From: Pseudomonas arsenicoxydans
GTDB taxonomy: Bacteria > Pseudomonadota > Gammaproteobacteria > Pseudomonadales > Pseudomonadaceae
Length of the DNA: 64,000 nt
Reading direction: 5' to 3'
NCBI RefSeq assembly: GCF_900103875.1
Contig: NZ_LT629705.1
Span: 324,501-388,500 of the forward strand
Within the stretch, counting starts at the first letter, position 1. Every line of letters starts with the position of its first letter. The position numbers and the translations under genes are program-made. This document shows positions 1-8,917 of this stretch, in pieces. Under the pieces are notes generated by a model. It ran no database searches. It was not told the DNA's origin and was given only the letters and a program-made list of their open reading frames with translations.

Positions 1-414
1 TTGAAAGTCGCGCCGGAAGTCAGCGAACTCGACTACAACAACGGCGTGACAATCGGTGGCACCACGGTCCCGGCGTTCACCATTCGCCGCACCGACACCA
101 GCATCTCTCTGGCCGATGGCGAGAGCTTCGTCATCAGCGGGCTGATCAGTACGCAAAACGCCTCGCAGGTCGACAAGTTTCCGGGGTTGGGCGACATCCC
201 GGTGATTGGCGCGTTTTTTCGCAGCTCCTCGATCAAGCGTGAAGAGCGCGAGCTGCTGATGATCGTCACCCCGCACCTGGTTCAACCGCTGGCCGCCAAC
301 GCGCAATTGCCCTCGCTGCCTGGTGAACAACTGCGCAACTACGACCCCGGGTTTTACCGCATGTACTTCCTGGAAAACGGCAACTTCGATAAACGCAGCG
401 GGTTATCGCAATGA
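1..414 (+). CDS. rcpA: Tad/Flp pilus outer-membrane secretin, C-terminal end (5' truncated by window)
   Basis: These are the last 137 residues of a type II/IV secretin, the outer-membrane channel through which the Flp pilus is extruded. The visible part is the conserved C-terminal secretin core: a SLADGESFVISGL strand, the F-P-G-LGDIPVIGAFF turn and an ERELLMIVTPHLV strand. The upstream part lies outside the window, so the first in-frame codon seen here is not the true start. It is followed by tadZ with an ATGA overlap, as in CpaC/RcpA-led tad operons. Family membership is clear; RcpA is inferred from context. Confidence 0.9.
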   Translation: MKVAPEVSELDYNNGVTIGGTTVPAFTIRRTDTSISLADGESFVISGLISTQNASQVDKFPGLGDIPVIGAFFRSSSIKREERELLMIVTPHLVQPLAANAQLPSLPGEQLRNYDPGFYRMYFLENGNFDKRSGLSQ

Positions 415-1601
415 GCCAGAACCTGAGTCAAACCTTCCTCGCGATCACGCGTAACAGCACCGACCTCGAATGGCTGCAAGGCGCCCTCGCGCCCTTGGGC
501 CAGGTCGTCAGCGCCGGCGGTGGCAGCCTCGACGAGTTGCTGGCGCTGGTCGATGTGACGTTCGCCAGCCTGGTGTTCGTCGGCCTGGATCGCGAGCACG
601 TGGTGGCGCAGAGCACCTTGATCGAGGGCGCGCTGGAAGCCAAGCCGATGCTGGCAATCGTTGCGCTGGGCGACGGCATGGACAACCAGCTCGTGCTCAA
701 CGCCATGCGCGCCGGGGCACGGGACTTCGTCGCGTATGGCTCGCGTTCCAGTGAAGTCGCCGGGTTGGTGCGGCGCCTCGGCAAACGCCTGCCGCCGGTA
801 GCGCCGAGTAATCATCTGGGGGGCCTGACCGTGCTGTACGGCGTGCAAAGCAATGCCGACGGCGCGCTGCTCGCCAACCACATGGCGCACGTGGTGCAAA
901 AGAGCGGCCAGCAAACCTTGCTGCTGGACCTCGGCTTGCCCCGCGGCGACAGCCTGGCGTTGCTTGGGCTGGAGAGTTCGTATCATTTCGGCGACGCGCT
1001 GCGCCATGTACGACGCCTGGACTCGACCCTGATCGACAGCGCCTTTACCAGTGACGGAGACGGGCTGCGCATCCTTGCCTACGCAGGCCACGATGAACCG
1101 CTGGAACTCACCAGTGCCGCCGAGCTGTACATGCTGCTCAGCGCCTTGCGCCAACACTTCCAGCACATCGTGGTCAATCTCACCGGGCAACCCGATTGCG
1201 AAGCGCTGCGCACCTTTGTCAGCCATTGCGACAAGCTGCTCTGGTACACCGATCAGAACGTCCTCGACTGTCGCCGCAATCTCGCCATGCTCAACCTGTG
1301 GCGCGAAAAAGGCATGAAGCTCGACCACGCCCGGCTGCTGATCGACCGCTATTTGCGCAACGTCGCACCGGACGCCGACACCCTCGGCAAAAGCTTCGGC
1401 ATGGAGGTCATCGCCACCCTCGCCTGCAGCCCGGAAGTGCGGCTAAACGCAAAAAACCAGGGCGTGAGCCTGTTCGAACTGGCCCCGCGCGAAGGCCTGA
1501 CCCAAAGCTTGCGCACCCTCGGCGAATGCTTGGCCAAACGCTCCGAAAGCCTGTCCAAACCCAAGACGGGCTGGTTCAACCGGCTAAGGGGCGCGCAATG
1601 A
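411..1601 (+). CDS. tadZ: Tad pilus localisation protein TadZ/CpaE (MinD/ParA-like)
   Basis: A 396-residue protein with an N-terminal receiver-like (atypical REC) region of about 130 residues and a C-terminal MinD/ParA-like domain. TadZ proteins mark the pole and recruit the TadA ATPase. The segment where a deviant Walker A lysine motif would sit (about residues 143-151, YGVQSNADG) has no GKT, so ATP hydrolysis is doubtful. Later landmarks are LLLDLGLPRGD and a switch-like region near HIVVNLTG. The start codon overlaps the secretin stop and its own stop overlaps tadA, both as ATGA, which implies translational coupling. Identity rests on fold features plus operon position. Confidence 0.88.
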   Translation: MSQNLSQTFLAITRNSTDLEWLQGALAPLGQVVSAGGGSLDELLALVDVTFASLVFVGLDREHVVAQSTLIEGALEAKPMLAIVALGDGMDNQLVLNAMRAGARDFVAYGSRSSEVAGLVRRLGKRLPPVAPSNHLGGLTVLYGVQSNADGALLANHMAHVVQKSGQQTLLLDLGLPRGDSLALLGLESSYHFGDALRHVRRLDSTLIDSAFTSDGDGLRILAYAGHDEPLELTSAAELYMLLSALRQHFQHIVVNLTGQPDCEALRTFVSHCDKLLWYTDQNVLDCRRNLAMLNLWREKGMKLDHARLLIDRYLRNVAPDADTLGKSFGMEVIATLACSPEVRLNAKNQGVSLFELAPREGLTQSLRTLGECLAKRSESLSKPKTGWFNRLRGAQ

Positions 1602-2878
1602 ACGGTGAAAAATTGTTCGGCGCCACTCAGCGTACGCCGAGCGGCAACACCGACCACGAAGGCCTCAAACAGGTCCTGCACCGCTACATCATCGACGCCA
1701 TTGAAGAGTCCGGAAAAAATCTGCTGGAGGGTTCGCGGCAGGTGCTGTCGCAGTTCGTCATCGACAAAGTGGCCGAGTACATTGCGCGTCTGCACCTGGC
1801 GATTACCCGCTATGAAATGGAGCGACTGGCCGAAGAACTGGTCGATGAACTCACAGGTTTCGGCCCGCTGGAAGTGCTGCTGCGCGACCCGGCAGTGACC
1901 GAGATCCTGGTCAACGGCCCGCACCGGGTGTTCCTCGAACGCGAAGGTGTTCTGTATCAGAGCGACTTGCGTTTCATCGACGCACACCACGTCGAACGTG
2001 TCATGCAAAGGATCCTCGCGCCTTTGGGCCGACGGCTTGATGAGTCGTCGCCGATGGTCGATGCACGCCTGCCCGATGGCAGCAGGGTCAATGCGATCAT
2101 TCCGCCCATCGCCCTCGACGGTCCATGTCTGTCGATTCGAAAGTTTCGCAAGGACATGCTTAAAAGCACCGACCTGATGGCGATGCAAACCATCGATCAG
2201 GCGATCTTCGATTTCATCCAGGAAGCCGTGGGCAAGCGCTGCAACATCCTGATCAGTGGCGGCACCGGCACCGGCAAAACCACGTTGCTGAATATTCTCA
2301 GCCAGTTGATCAACCCGCACGAACGACTGGTGACCATCGAAGATGTCGCCGAATTGCAGCTGGGCCACCCGCACGTCGTGCGCCTGGAAACCCGCCCGCC
2401 GAATGCCGAAGGCCACGGCGAAGTGAAGTCCAGCGACTTGATCCGAAACGCCCTGCGGATGCGTCCGGACCGGATCATCCTCGGTGAAATCCGCGGTGTC
2501 GAAGTGGTCGATGTGCTCACGGCGATGAACACCGGTCACGACGGTTCGATGAGCACCGTACACGCCAACAATGCCCAGGATGCTCTGTTGAGGCTGGAAA
2601 CCCTGGTCGGCCTGACCGGTCGCACGATTGCCGAAAAGACCCTGCGGCAAATGATCTGCGCGGCGCTGGACGTGGTGATCCAGTTGACGCGCATGCCTGA
2701 TGGCCGGCGTTGCGTCGCCGAAGTGGTTGAAGTGATTGGCGTGCGCGATGACGTCTACGTGACCAACACGCTGTTCAGACTGGACCGGCGCACCGGCTTC
2801 GGTTTTCTGCGTGAGGCAGTCAACCCCGCTGGCGACAAACTGCGCCGCGAGTCAGCGCTCCCGCTCTCACCTTATTAA
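1598..2878 (+). CDS. tadA: Tad pilus assembly ATPase TadA/CpaF
   Basis: A 426-residue secretion ATPase of the GspE/VirB11 superfamily that powers Flp pilin polymerisation from the cytoplasmic face of the inner membrane. The Walker A motif GGTGTGKT is at residues 221-228. It is followed by the Asp box ([10 protein letters not shown]), the Walker B/His-box segment RIILGEIRG and the conserved [12 protein letters not shown]. The ATG at 1598 overlaps the tadZ stop and gives the normal N-terminus. An in-frame reading extends further upstream but only overlaps tadZ. Length is usual for CpaF. Confidence 0.96.
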   Translation: MNGEKLFGATQRTPSGNTDHEGLKQVLHRYIIDAIEESGKNLLEGSRQVLSQFVIDKVAEYIARLHLAITRYEMERLAEELVDELTGFGPLEVLLRDPAVTEILVNGPHRVFLEREGVLYQSDLRFIDAHHVERVMQRILAPLGRRLDESSPMVDARLPDGSRVNAIIPPIALDGPCLSIRKFRKDMLKSTDLMAMQTIDQAIFDFIQEAVGKRCNILISGGTGTGKTTLLNILSQLINPHERLVTIEDVAELQLGHPHVVRLETRPPNAEGHGEVKSSDLIRNALRMRPDRIILGEIRGVEVVDVLTAMNTGHDGSMSTVHANNAQDALLRLETLVGLTGRTIAEKTLRQMICAALDVVIQLTRMPDGRRCVAEVVEVIGVRDDVYVTNTLFRLDRRTGFGFLREAVNPAGDKLRRESALPLSPY

Positions 2879-2888
2879 GGACCACGGC

Positions 2889-3773
2889 ATGCTTAAACCG
2901 GTGCTGCTTATCCTTGTTTGCCTGGTGCTGTTCGGTCTGTCGATCCGTTTGCTGCTCAGCGGGCTGCGCCAGACCGGGACCGAACGCGTTCTGCAGCGCC
3001 TGACTCAGGGGCAGCCGGAACTGGCCGTCGAAAAGTCCTCCTGGGCAGGTCTGGAAAGGGCCTTTCTGCGCGCCGGCCTCGGACGCCCGACCGAACGCCT
3101 GGGCATGTGGATGCTGCTGTGGGCCTTGGTCATCCTGATCGGTTTCGCCAGCGCCGGATGGATCGGCGGCGGAGTATCACTGCTGGTGCCGCCTCTGGTT
3201 CTGCGGCTGTACATCAGCTGGCGTTATCAACGCCGCCTCAAGCGCATGATCGAGCAACTGCCACCGCTGCTCGATCACACCGTGCGCAGCCTGAAGTCTG
3301 GACGCACCTTGGCCGATGCGGTGCTGGGCGCCATCGATGCCGCCCAGGACCCGTTGAAAAATGCCCTGGGCCGCGTGCAGCGCAATGTGCAGTTGGGCGT
3401 CAGCCTGCCGGACGCGGCCACCGACTTTGCCGAACTGTATGAGAAAGACGAACTGCGCCTGTTTGCCTTGGGGCTGAAGGTCAATCACCGCTACGGCGGC
3501 AGTGCCAGTGAACTGCTGGAGAACCTGATCAAAATGATCCGCGAGCGCGAGCAGATCGCGCGACAACTGAGCGCCATGACCGGCGAAACCCGGGTGACCG
3601 CCTGGGTGTTGGGCAGTTTGCCGGTGGGCCTGGCCGGCTATTTTTTGGCCGCCAACCCCGCCTACTTGCTCGCCATGTGGCACGACAGCTCGGGGCAAAT
3701 CATGCTCGCCACCGCGTTCGGTTTGCAGGCGGTGGGCAGCCTGCTGCTCTGGCGCATGTTGCGTAGCGTATGA
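2889..3773 (+). CDS. tadB: Tad inner-membrane platform protein TadB
   Basis: A 294-residue membrane protein of the type II secretion F (GspF/TadB) family, forming half of the inner-membrane platform on which TadA works. It has an N-terminal hydrophobic helix, two helices around residues 75-120, a cytoplasmic helical T2SSF domain containing HTVRSLKSGRTLADAV and LKVNHRYGGSASELL, and two C-terminal membrane segments. The start at 2889 is chosen because AAGGA lies 7 bases upstream. An in-frame ATG at 2811 lies inside tadA. It ends in an ATGA overlap with tadC. Confidence 0.93.
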   Translation: MLKPVLLILVCLVLFGLSIRLLLSGLRQTGTERVLQRLTQGQPELAVEKSSWAGLERAFLRAGLGRPTERLGMWMLLWALVILIGFASAGWIGGGVSLLVPPLVLRLYISWRYQRRLKRMIEQLPPLLDHTVRSLKSGRTLADAVLGAIDAAQDPLKNALGRVQRNVQLGVSLPDAATDFAELYEKDELRLFALGLKVNHRYGGSASELLENLIKMIREREQIARQLSAMTGETRVTAWVLGSLPVGLAGYFLAANPAYLLAMWHDSSGQIMLATAFGLQAVGSLLLWRMLRSV

Positions 3774-4660
3774 AAATCGCCCTACTGGTCAGTGCGCTGC
3801 TGTTTTTGGGGGCAACTCTTTTGCTGCTCAGCGCCCTGCTGGATCAACGCCGGCGCACACACCAAGTGGCCCAGCGATTGGACGGCAAACGAGCCGAAAA
3901 AAACCGCGTGGGCCTCTTATTGCAGGCGCTTGGCAACAGCTCTATCGGTCAGCGTGTAGTCAATCTGGACAACGAGACCCAGACCTTGCTCAACCGTCTG
4001 GGCTGGCGCAGCGCCCGACGGCGCTCGCTGTTTGCCGCGTGTCAGGTCGGCGTCCCGGTGCTGGCGCTGTCCATCAGCTTGCTGATCCAGAGTGTTTTCT
4101 ACCTCAACGTTGAGAACCACTGGATCGCCCCGCTGTTCGCTACCGCCATCGGCTACTTGCTGCCCAAACGCTTGCTCGCCGCAGCGGCCCAACGTCGACA
4201 AAGACAACTGGCCACCGAGATCTCCACCTTCATTCCACTGCTGCGCATCCTGTTCGAGTCGGGCATGGCGGTGGAGCAGTCGTTGCGCGTCATGAGCCTT
4301 GAAGGCAAAACCCTTCTGCCCACACTGACCCAGGAACTGCGCCTGGTGCTGGCCCGTGTCGACTCGGGCCTGGAACTGGGCGAAGCGCTGAACAGGGCCA
4401 GCCACCTGCTGGCGGTCGATGAATTCACCGACACCTGCGTGATCCTGCAGCAGTTGCTTCATCAGGGCGGTGGGGCGATGAAATCCCTGCTGGCGCTCAA
4501 GCAATTGTTCGATGACCGGCGCCTGACCCGCTTGCAGGAATACATCTCCAAGATGTCCGCCAAAATGTCCGTCGTGATGATGCTGTTTCTCTTCCCGGCG
4601 TTGTTGATCGTGCTGGCCGGCCCCGGGTTCACCGCCCTGGCGCGGGCCATTGGTTCATAG
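3770..4660 (+). CDS. tadC: Tad inner-membrane platform protein TadC
   Basis: A 296-residue paralogue of TadB and the second half of the inner-membrane platform. It has an N-terminal membrane helix, a central pair of membrane helices (about residues 90-130), a T2SSF-type cytoplasmic domain with LRILFESGMAVEQSLR, and a C-terminal hydrophobic helix (MMLFLFPALLIVLAGPGF). The start overlaps the tadB stop (ATGA), so expression is coupled and TadB:TadC are probably made in equal amounts. Confidence 0.93.
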   Translation: MKIALLVSALLFLGATLLLLSALLDQRRRTHQVAQRLDGKRAEKNRVGLLLQALGNSSIGQRVVNLDNETQTLLNRLGWRSARRRSLFAACQVGVPVLALSISLLIQSVFYLNVENHWIAPLFATAIGYLLPKRLLAAAAQRRQRQLATEISTFIPLLRILFESGMAVEQSLRVMSLEGKTLLPTLTQELRLVLARVDSGLELGEALNRASHLLAVDEFTDTCVILQQLLHQGGGAMKSLLALKQLFDDRRLTRLQEYISKMSAKMSVVMMLFLFPALLIVLAGPGFTALARAIGS

Positions 4661-4670
4661 AGGGATCAGG

Positions 4671-5384
4671 ATGAAAGCAATGATTGCCGGTTTGAGTCTG
4701 CTGTTACTGGGCGGTTGCGCAACGAACAGTCAGGCGCCCTGGAGCGCTCTGACCAACACCGCCAGTTGCAGCAAATTGGGCGCTGACGAACAACTGTCGA
4801 TGAACCTCGCCGACGACATGGCCAAGGACGGAAAACTGCACGCCAGCCTGGCCAATCTGCAACGCCTGCCCGACAACCTGGCCGACGTGCGCCTGCGCAA
4901 GGCCAAGGTTTACCGTCTGCTGGGCCGCAGTGAAGCCGAGCCGTTGTACCGCAGCCTGGTCGGCACCTGCCTGGCCGCCGAAGCCGAACAGGGCCTGGGC
5001 CAACTCGCCGCTGCCAGGGGCGATAACGGTCAGGCCCAAACCCACTTGCAACGCGCCGCCCAGTTGGCGCCCACCGATGAAAAAATCCGCAACGACCTCG
5101 GCGTGGTCTACCTCAATCAACGGCGCATCGAAGATGCACGCTTCGAGTTCCTGACCGCCATGGAACTCAAACAGAGCGATCAACTGGCGGCGTTGAATCT
5201 TGTGACGCTGTTGATCTACCAGGACGACTGGAGCCGCGCCGCCGAACTGGTCAGTCGCGTCGGCCTGAGCCCCGCCCAAGTCACCGAAGCCCAAGAGCGC
5301 GCGCAAAAACTCAAGGCCCCGGACAAGACGGGCCCGATCGCCACGAATCAAGTCGCCGCCGTGACAACAGCGCCCCTTCAATAA
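4671..5384 (+). CDS. tadD: Tad assembly TPR lipoprotein TadD
   Basis: A 237-residue lipoprotein with tetratricopeptide-like repeats, thought to help secretin assembly or stability in the outer membrane. The signal peptide ends in a lipobox (LLGGC) with the acylated cysteine at residue 16. TPR-like helices are seen in the segments around HLQRAAQLAPTDEKIRNDLG, VYLNQRRIEDARFEFLTAM and LAALNLVTLLIYQDDWSRA. The start at 4671 follows a GATCAGG ribosome site and gives a proper signal peptide; an upstream in-frame ATG at 4650 overlaps tadC and would spoil it. It sits 10 bases after tadC in the same operon. Confidence 0.9.
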   Translation: MKAMIAGLSLLLLGGCATNSQAPWSALTNTASCSKLGADEQLSMNLADDMAKDGKLHASLANLQRLPDNLADVRLRKAKVYRLLGRSEAEPLYRSLVGTCLAAEAEQGLGQLAAARGDNGQAQTHLQRAAQLAPTDEKIRNDLGVVYLNQRRIEDARFEFLTAMELKQSDQLAALNLVTLLIYQDDWSRAAELVSRVGLSPAQVTEAQERAQKLKAPDKTGPIATNQVAAVTTAPLQ

Positions 5385-5397
5385 AGAGAACATTGCG

Positions 5398-5667
5398 ATG
5401 AAACCGAGCTTCGTTTACCTCGCCCTGTTGGCCCTGCCCCTCACAACCCACGCCCTCGAAGGCCCCTCCTCGGCGCAACAACAGGAAACCGAAGTCTGGC
5501 TGCAACTGCAAAGCAGCAACAAGGCCGCCTCGCAAAAACCACAAACCTCAACCGCGACCGAGCGCGAGCTGAGCATGCAGCGGTGGCTAAAAAGCTATGA
5601 GCATGAGATCCCGAAATTTTTCGACCAGAATGAAGGAGGGACAGTGTCCAGCGGGTCGGGAGGATAA
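5398..5667 (+). CDS. Small secreted DUF3613 protein of the tad operon
   Basis: An 89-residue protein with a cleavable signal peptide (MKPSFVYLALLALPLTTHA), a Gln/Ser/Thr-rich middle and a conserved tail around QRWLKSYEHEIPKFF. This matches the DUF3613 proteins that follow tadD in Pseudomonas (PA4298 position, from memory). Function is unknown; position and export signal suggest a periplasmic accessory of pilus biogenesis. It begins 13 bases after tadD with an AAAGAGAA-like ribosome site and is the last gene of this operon segment. Confidence 0.8.
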   Translation: MKPSFVYLALLALPLTTHALEGPSSAQQQETEVWLQLQSSNKAASQKPQTSTATERELSMQRWLKSYEHEIPKFFDQNEGGTVSSGSGG

Positions 5668-5690
5668 TCTTCAGATGTGTGGCGCCTGAT

Positions 5691-5723
5691 CCATCGCCTT
5701 CGCGGGCAAGGCCGCTCCCACAG
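5691..5723. repeat. Single REP-like element (family A)
   Basis: A short palindromic unit containing CGCGGGCAAGGCCGCTCCCACA, with imperfect complementarity between the GCGGGC and GCCGCTC halves. It belongs to the same family as the paired copy at 14191-14280 and is typical of Pseudomonas intergenic REP sequences. It lies just after the tad operon, where it may act in mRNA 3'-end stabilisation or termination (inference). Confidence 0.7.
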
Positions 5724-5766
5724 GTATTGCGGACCCTGCTCGCGAAGAACGAAAACGTCGCCTGAG

Positions 5767-6137
5767 TTACACCGTAGCTAGCGGGACATCCACATTATCC
5801 AGCGCGCGATTCACCGCCAACTCGCCAGCATGATGATCTGCTGGATCGCCAGCGCCGTATGCCGCTGCGGCCCCTCCAGATACCCGGCAAAATCACCTGC
5901 CATCACACTCGCCGACGCCAGGGATTCACAAGCGTGAGCCAACAAACTTTCGTTATCGACATCGGGGGCGACTACGAACATCGTGCTGGGCTTGCGGATG
6001 ACAGGCGCTTTCAGTACAGACGGATTGAGGTAGTGATCGAGTGCGCGGTCGGCGGCTTCGTTGAGTTTTTTCGGATCGAGGGGATCGTAGGGGGAAACGT
6101 CGTCGGCTTGCGGGGGATTGAGGGTTGCTTTGAACAT
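5767..6137 (-). pseudogene. DUF6124 protein, frameshifted near its C-terminus
   Basis: The first 108 residues look like the Pseudomonas DUF6124 family: MFKATLNPP start, YDPLDPKKLNEAADRALDHYL, then LAHACESLASASVMAGDFAG and EGPQRHTALAIQQI. The frame ends abruptly at 5811 with IMLASWR. Inserting one base at about 5823 restores a reading that continues LAELAVNRALDNVDVPLATV and stops at 5767, which is the expected family ending. So one G seems to have been lost from a GCGGAG stretch. The truncated product could still be made. Function of the family is unknown. Expression would start from the repeat-rich region upstream (6138-7471). Confidence 0.75.
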
Positions 6138-6527
6138 GGTGACACCTCAGAAGTTAACGGGAGCCACGTCCAAATTGCCGCGATGCAAAATGGGGTGGCG
6201 ACTGTACGCGGGTTCGCGGACCGATTCTGAGGCAACTCGGCATACCCGAAGGTATCCCGCGCACAGACGCCATGACACGAAATGACAGACACCGGAAAGT
6301 GCTGTAAATCGGGCGAGTGATTATGCCTCAGTTGAATGGACCGCGAAGTCCGACCGCTGGTTAGCAGCGATGCGGAAACGATAGAGACCAGGGTCAAAGC
6401 ACACAAGCCAGCGGATTCTGGCGCAGCCGTAGGCAACGGCGCAAGAATCTGTAGCTCTCAGGAAGTAACGCTAAACACAATTAAACAACGCCAACGGATC
6501 AGCACACATTCGCTGCGGGAAGCGAGC

Positions 6528-6690
6528 CTGCTCTGGGCGGCGTTCCGACGATGGCGGTCTGTCATCCAACGTTGATGGTGAATGACAGACCGCCATCGCT
6601 GGCAGGCCAGCTCCCACAGTTGAATTGTGTGCAGCCGCACGAGATTGGTTGGCCGGCAGGTCGCCATCGTCGGAACGCCGCCCGGAGCAG
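6528..6690. repeat. Nested inverted repeat (two-level palindrome)
   Basis: The outer arms 6528-6555 and 6663-6690 are near-perfect reverse complements (core GGCGTTCCGACGATGGC). Inside them, 6550-6565 and 6582-6597 form a perfect 16-base stem (GATGGCGGTCTGTCAT and its complement) around a 16-base loop. A REP-like unit (GCTGGCAGGCCAGCTCCCACA) follows the inner stem. The RNA or DNA could form a long cruciform. It probably is a composite of REP-type elements. Confidence 0.8.
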
Positions 6691-7044
6691 CCCACTCCCA
6701 CAGGGGATGAGTGTACAACTTGAAGAAAATGGTCGGCTGTCTCCACTTGCCGCCTCTCACACGGCGAAGAGGTGGCAGCTATGTGCGAGGTGAGAAGACC
6801 GGTATGGACACCCGGCCGGACCGAAGTCCGCCCGCACACAGCCGCCATAACGCATTGACTGGCAGCGAACAAGCTGGCGGCGATTATGCGTGAACAGACA
6901 ATGGCGACAGCCAGAGGTTAGAGACACGGCTTCCTACCCGGCAACCTTAAAAATGTGTGGGAAAGCGCTGTGTTTTTTACACATCGCTCAACACAAAAAA
7001 TCGGGCCAACGGAAAGAAGTTGGTCGATTTTAGGCGGCCAAGTT

Positions 7045-7095
7045 CAAGATCAAGATCAAATGATCGCAGCCTCGTTGCACTCGACAGCTCCTACA
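7045..7095. repeat. Half copy of family C palindromic repeat
   Basis: Contains GATCGCAGCCTCGTTGCACTCG and CAGCTCCTACA, identical to the right arm of the full palindrome at 23561-23659. The matching left arm is absent here, so this is a solo half-unit. Confidence 0.8.
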
Positions 7096-7149
7096 GTAAA
7101 AATCGAGGCGTACCGCGCGCTCCTCACCACTCAACAGGCCGAGCGGTAG

Positions 7150-7460
7150 CTCGCCTGCAGCTCTTGATCTTGATCCACCCGCCCCTTCGGCAGGCTGAGT
7201 GGAGGCATTCATCTGGGGGGTAGGCGCGTAGCGCCGTTCGACGAAGTCGAACACATCGAGAGGAGGTCGTAGCGAAGCAGACCGGAGGCGATGCCCCCAG
7301 ATGAATGCCGGAGCGAAGGAACACCGAGCCCTAGCGAGGGGCCGGACGCCGGGGCAAGACCTTTTGGTTCCTTTTGGGGCGTCTGCCAAAAGGGACTCGC
7401 CGTAAGGGCGAAACCGCCAGCCGCCGTTACCGCAGCAACGGATATGCCCCCCATCAAAAA
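7150..7460. repeat. Long GC-rich non-coding element beside pprB
   Basis: About 300 bases with internal symmetry: GGCATTCATCTGGGGG at 7204-7219 is perfectly complementary to 7294-7309. After this comes TTTTGGTTCCTTTTGGGG and a CTGCCAAAAGGGAC segment, which can also pair. From memory, closely similar blocks occur in many copies in P. fluorescens-group genomes, often mis-annotated as hypothetical proteins. No coding function is supported here. Confidence 0.55.
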
Positions 7461-7471
7461 CCCACAAAACC

Positions 7472-8248
7472 TCAGTAAGCAGTAACCCGCCGAAGCCCCC
7501 CAGACCCACCAGGCGAAAGCGCCAACGCCAACTGCGTCCGATTATGCATATGCGTCAACCGCAAAACCTGCGACACATACAACTTCACCGTGTTCTCGGT
7601 AATCCCCAACTCACAGGCAATCTGATAATTGGTCTGCCCCTTCCCCACCAACTGCGCCACCTCCAACTGCCGTGGCGACAACTGAGTGAAAACTGCCGGA
7701 AGCCGCACCCGATCCCCGACATCACCATCAGAAAAATCCGCAGGCTGCGGCCCCCGGCGAACCCTATCCAGATCCTGATACAGATCATCGATCGACTCCG
7801 ACAGATACTGCAGCTTCTGATCCAAATGCCCCAGCTGCACACTCTTCTGCCGCTCCTGCAACACCACCTCCTGACGCTGGACACCTTCGAGCAACTCATC
7901 CAGATCAATCGGCTTCTGGTAATAATCAGCAAACCCGGCGCGCAAAGCCTTGATCACATCCTGCTTATCCGCACGCCCCGTAAGCATGATCGCTTCGAAC
8001 GCACGATGCTTACCAGCCAACACCTGCAACGCCTGAACCAACTCAATCCCATTCTTGTCAGGCATATGCAAATCACAGAGCACCAGACCAATCTCCAGAT
8101 CATCCTGAAACCACTCGATGGCTTGTCTGCCTGACTCGCAAGGGACACAGCGATAACCACTCCCTTGAAGAAACTCGCAGAGCTCTTCAACAACCAGAGG
8201 CTGATCGTCCACCACGAGGATTTTTACAGCCGATGTAAACTTGTTCAC
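7472..8248 (-). CDS. pprB: Two-component response regulator PprB
   Basis: A 258-residue response regulator: receiver domain (phosphoacceptor Asp59 in LVLCDLHMPD, Lys in YYQKPID), a helical linker, and a LuxR/FixJ-type DNA-binding domain (LSPRQLEVAQLV...TENTVKLYVSQVLRL). In P. aeruginosa PprB activates the tad, flp and cupE adhesion genes. A GTG start at 8248 is preferred because AAGGAG lies 6 bases upstream. The TTG at 8254 abuts that site and is too close. It is read towards the repeat block, with fppA upstream in the same direction and pprA nearby as the likely partner kinase. Confidence 0.88.
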   Translation of the reverse strand: MNKFTSAVKILVVDDQPLVVEELCEFLQGSGYRCVPCESGRQAIEWFQDDLEIGLVLCDLHMPDKNGIELVQALQVLAGKHRAFEAIMLTGRADKQDVIKALRAGFADYYQKPIDLDELLEGVQRQEVVLQERQKSVQLGHLDQKLQYLSESIDDLYQDLDRVRRGPQPADFSDGDVGDRVRLPAVFTQLSPRQLEVAQLVGKGQTNYQIACELGITENTVKLYVSQVLRLTHMHNRTQLALALSPGGSGGLRRVTAY

Positions 8249-8371
8249 GAGCAACTCCTTGCGGGGTCAAGGCTGACCGTTCCTGTACTTGCAACCACAG
8301 GCCGTACGACAACTGATTTGAAAGTAGACGCACTTTCCAACTATGTACATGGAAGTGCCGGCGCCTGGCGA

Positions 8372-8842
8372 CTAGTGAATCCAGGCGAGCGCGAACAAAC
8401 ATCCGACCAGCACAAACGGAGCAAACGGCGGCTTTTTTGACGATTCCGGCCCTAAATACCGAAGAGAATCCCTAACCCTTTGACTCATATGAAGCCAGAC
8501 TTTTGGCGCGAGCAGCAGCCAAATGACACTGGCCAATCCGGCGCCGATGAACACGCCCAGCAGCAACCTACCGTCTGTCGCCAAACCCAAGGCTGTCATT
8601 AATTTCACATCACCGACCCCCAGGCGTCGCATCGCATAACCGGGCAAGGTGAAGGCCAGCGCCAGCAAAAAAGCCCAGCCACCCTGCGCCGCCTCGGCGC
8701 CCAGCCAAGTGGTATCAGTCCAGAGCAGATAGGCAAGCGCCAGCACGCCGGCCCCCAGGGTCAGGCCATTGGCGATGTGTTTTTCTCGAGCATCCTGGGC
8801 GGCGCATAACGCCAGCCAGGTCAGTAGGACAAAGCTCTGCAT
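8372..8842 (-). CDS. fppA: Flp prepilin peptidase FppA (TadV/CpaA family)
   Basis: A 156-residue polytopic membrane aspartic protease (peptidase A24) that cleaves the leader of Flp-type prepilins and TadE/F pseudopilins. The two catalytic aspartates are visible: Asp17 in AAQDAREK and Asp78 in the GVGDVKLM (GxGD) motif. It has about five hydrophobic helices and lacks the N-terminal methyltransferase domain of PilD, as usual for TadV. It lies between pprB and the divergent pseudopilin gene. Confidence 0.9.
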   Translation of the reverse strand: MQSFVLLTWLALCAAQDAREKHIANGLTLGAGVLALAYLLWTDTTWLGAEAAQGGWAFLLALAFTLPGYAMRRLGVGDVKLMTALGLATDGRLLLGVFIGAGLASVIWLLLAPKVWLHMSQRVRDSLRYLGPESSKKPPFAPFVLVGCLFALAWIH

Positions 8843-8917
8843 TCGGTAAAAAACATCCGTTATGGCTGAATGATTCTATGCTGATATTACGCAGTGACAG
8901 TCAGGGTAGACGCGCTA

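Larger units (their letters stand above)
6138..7471. other. 1.33 kb non-coding, repeat-rich interval
   Basis: No reading frame here shows recognisable protein features on either strand. The interval holds upstream sequence for the DUF6124 gene, a nested inverted repeat (6528-6690), one half of the repeat seen at 23561 and 29314 (7045-7095), and a 300-base GC-rich element next to pprB (about 7150-7460). Short open frames exist only because of GC bias and run through repeats. Confidence 0.75.

Noticed and set aside
7100..7509. Open frames of 60-160 codons beside pprB on both strands
   Set aside because: They run through repeat elements, have no ribosome sites, and resemble the artefactual hypothetical proteins often called over this Pseudomonas repeat.
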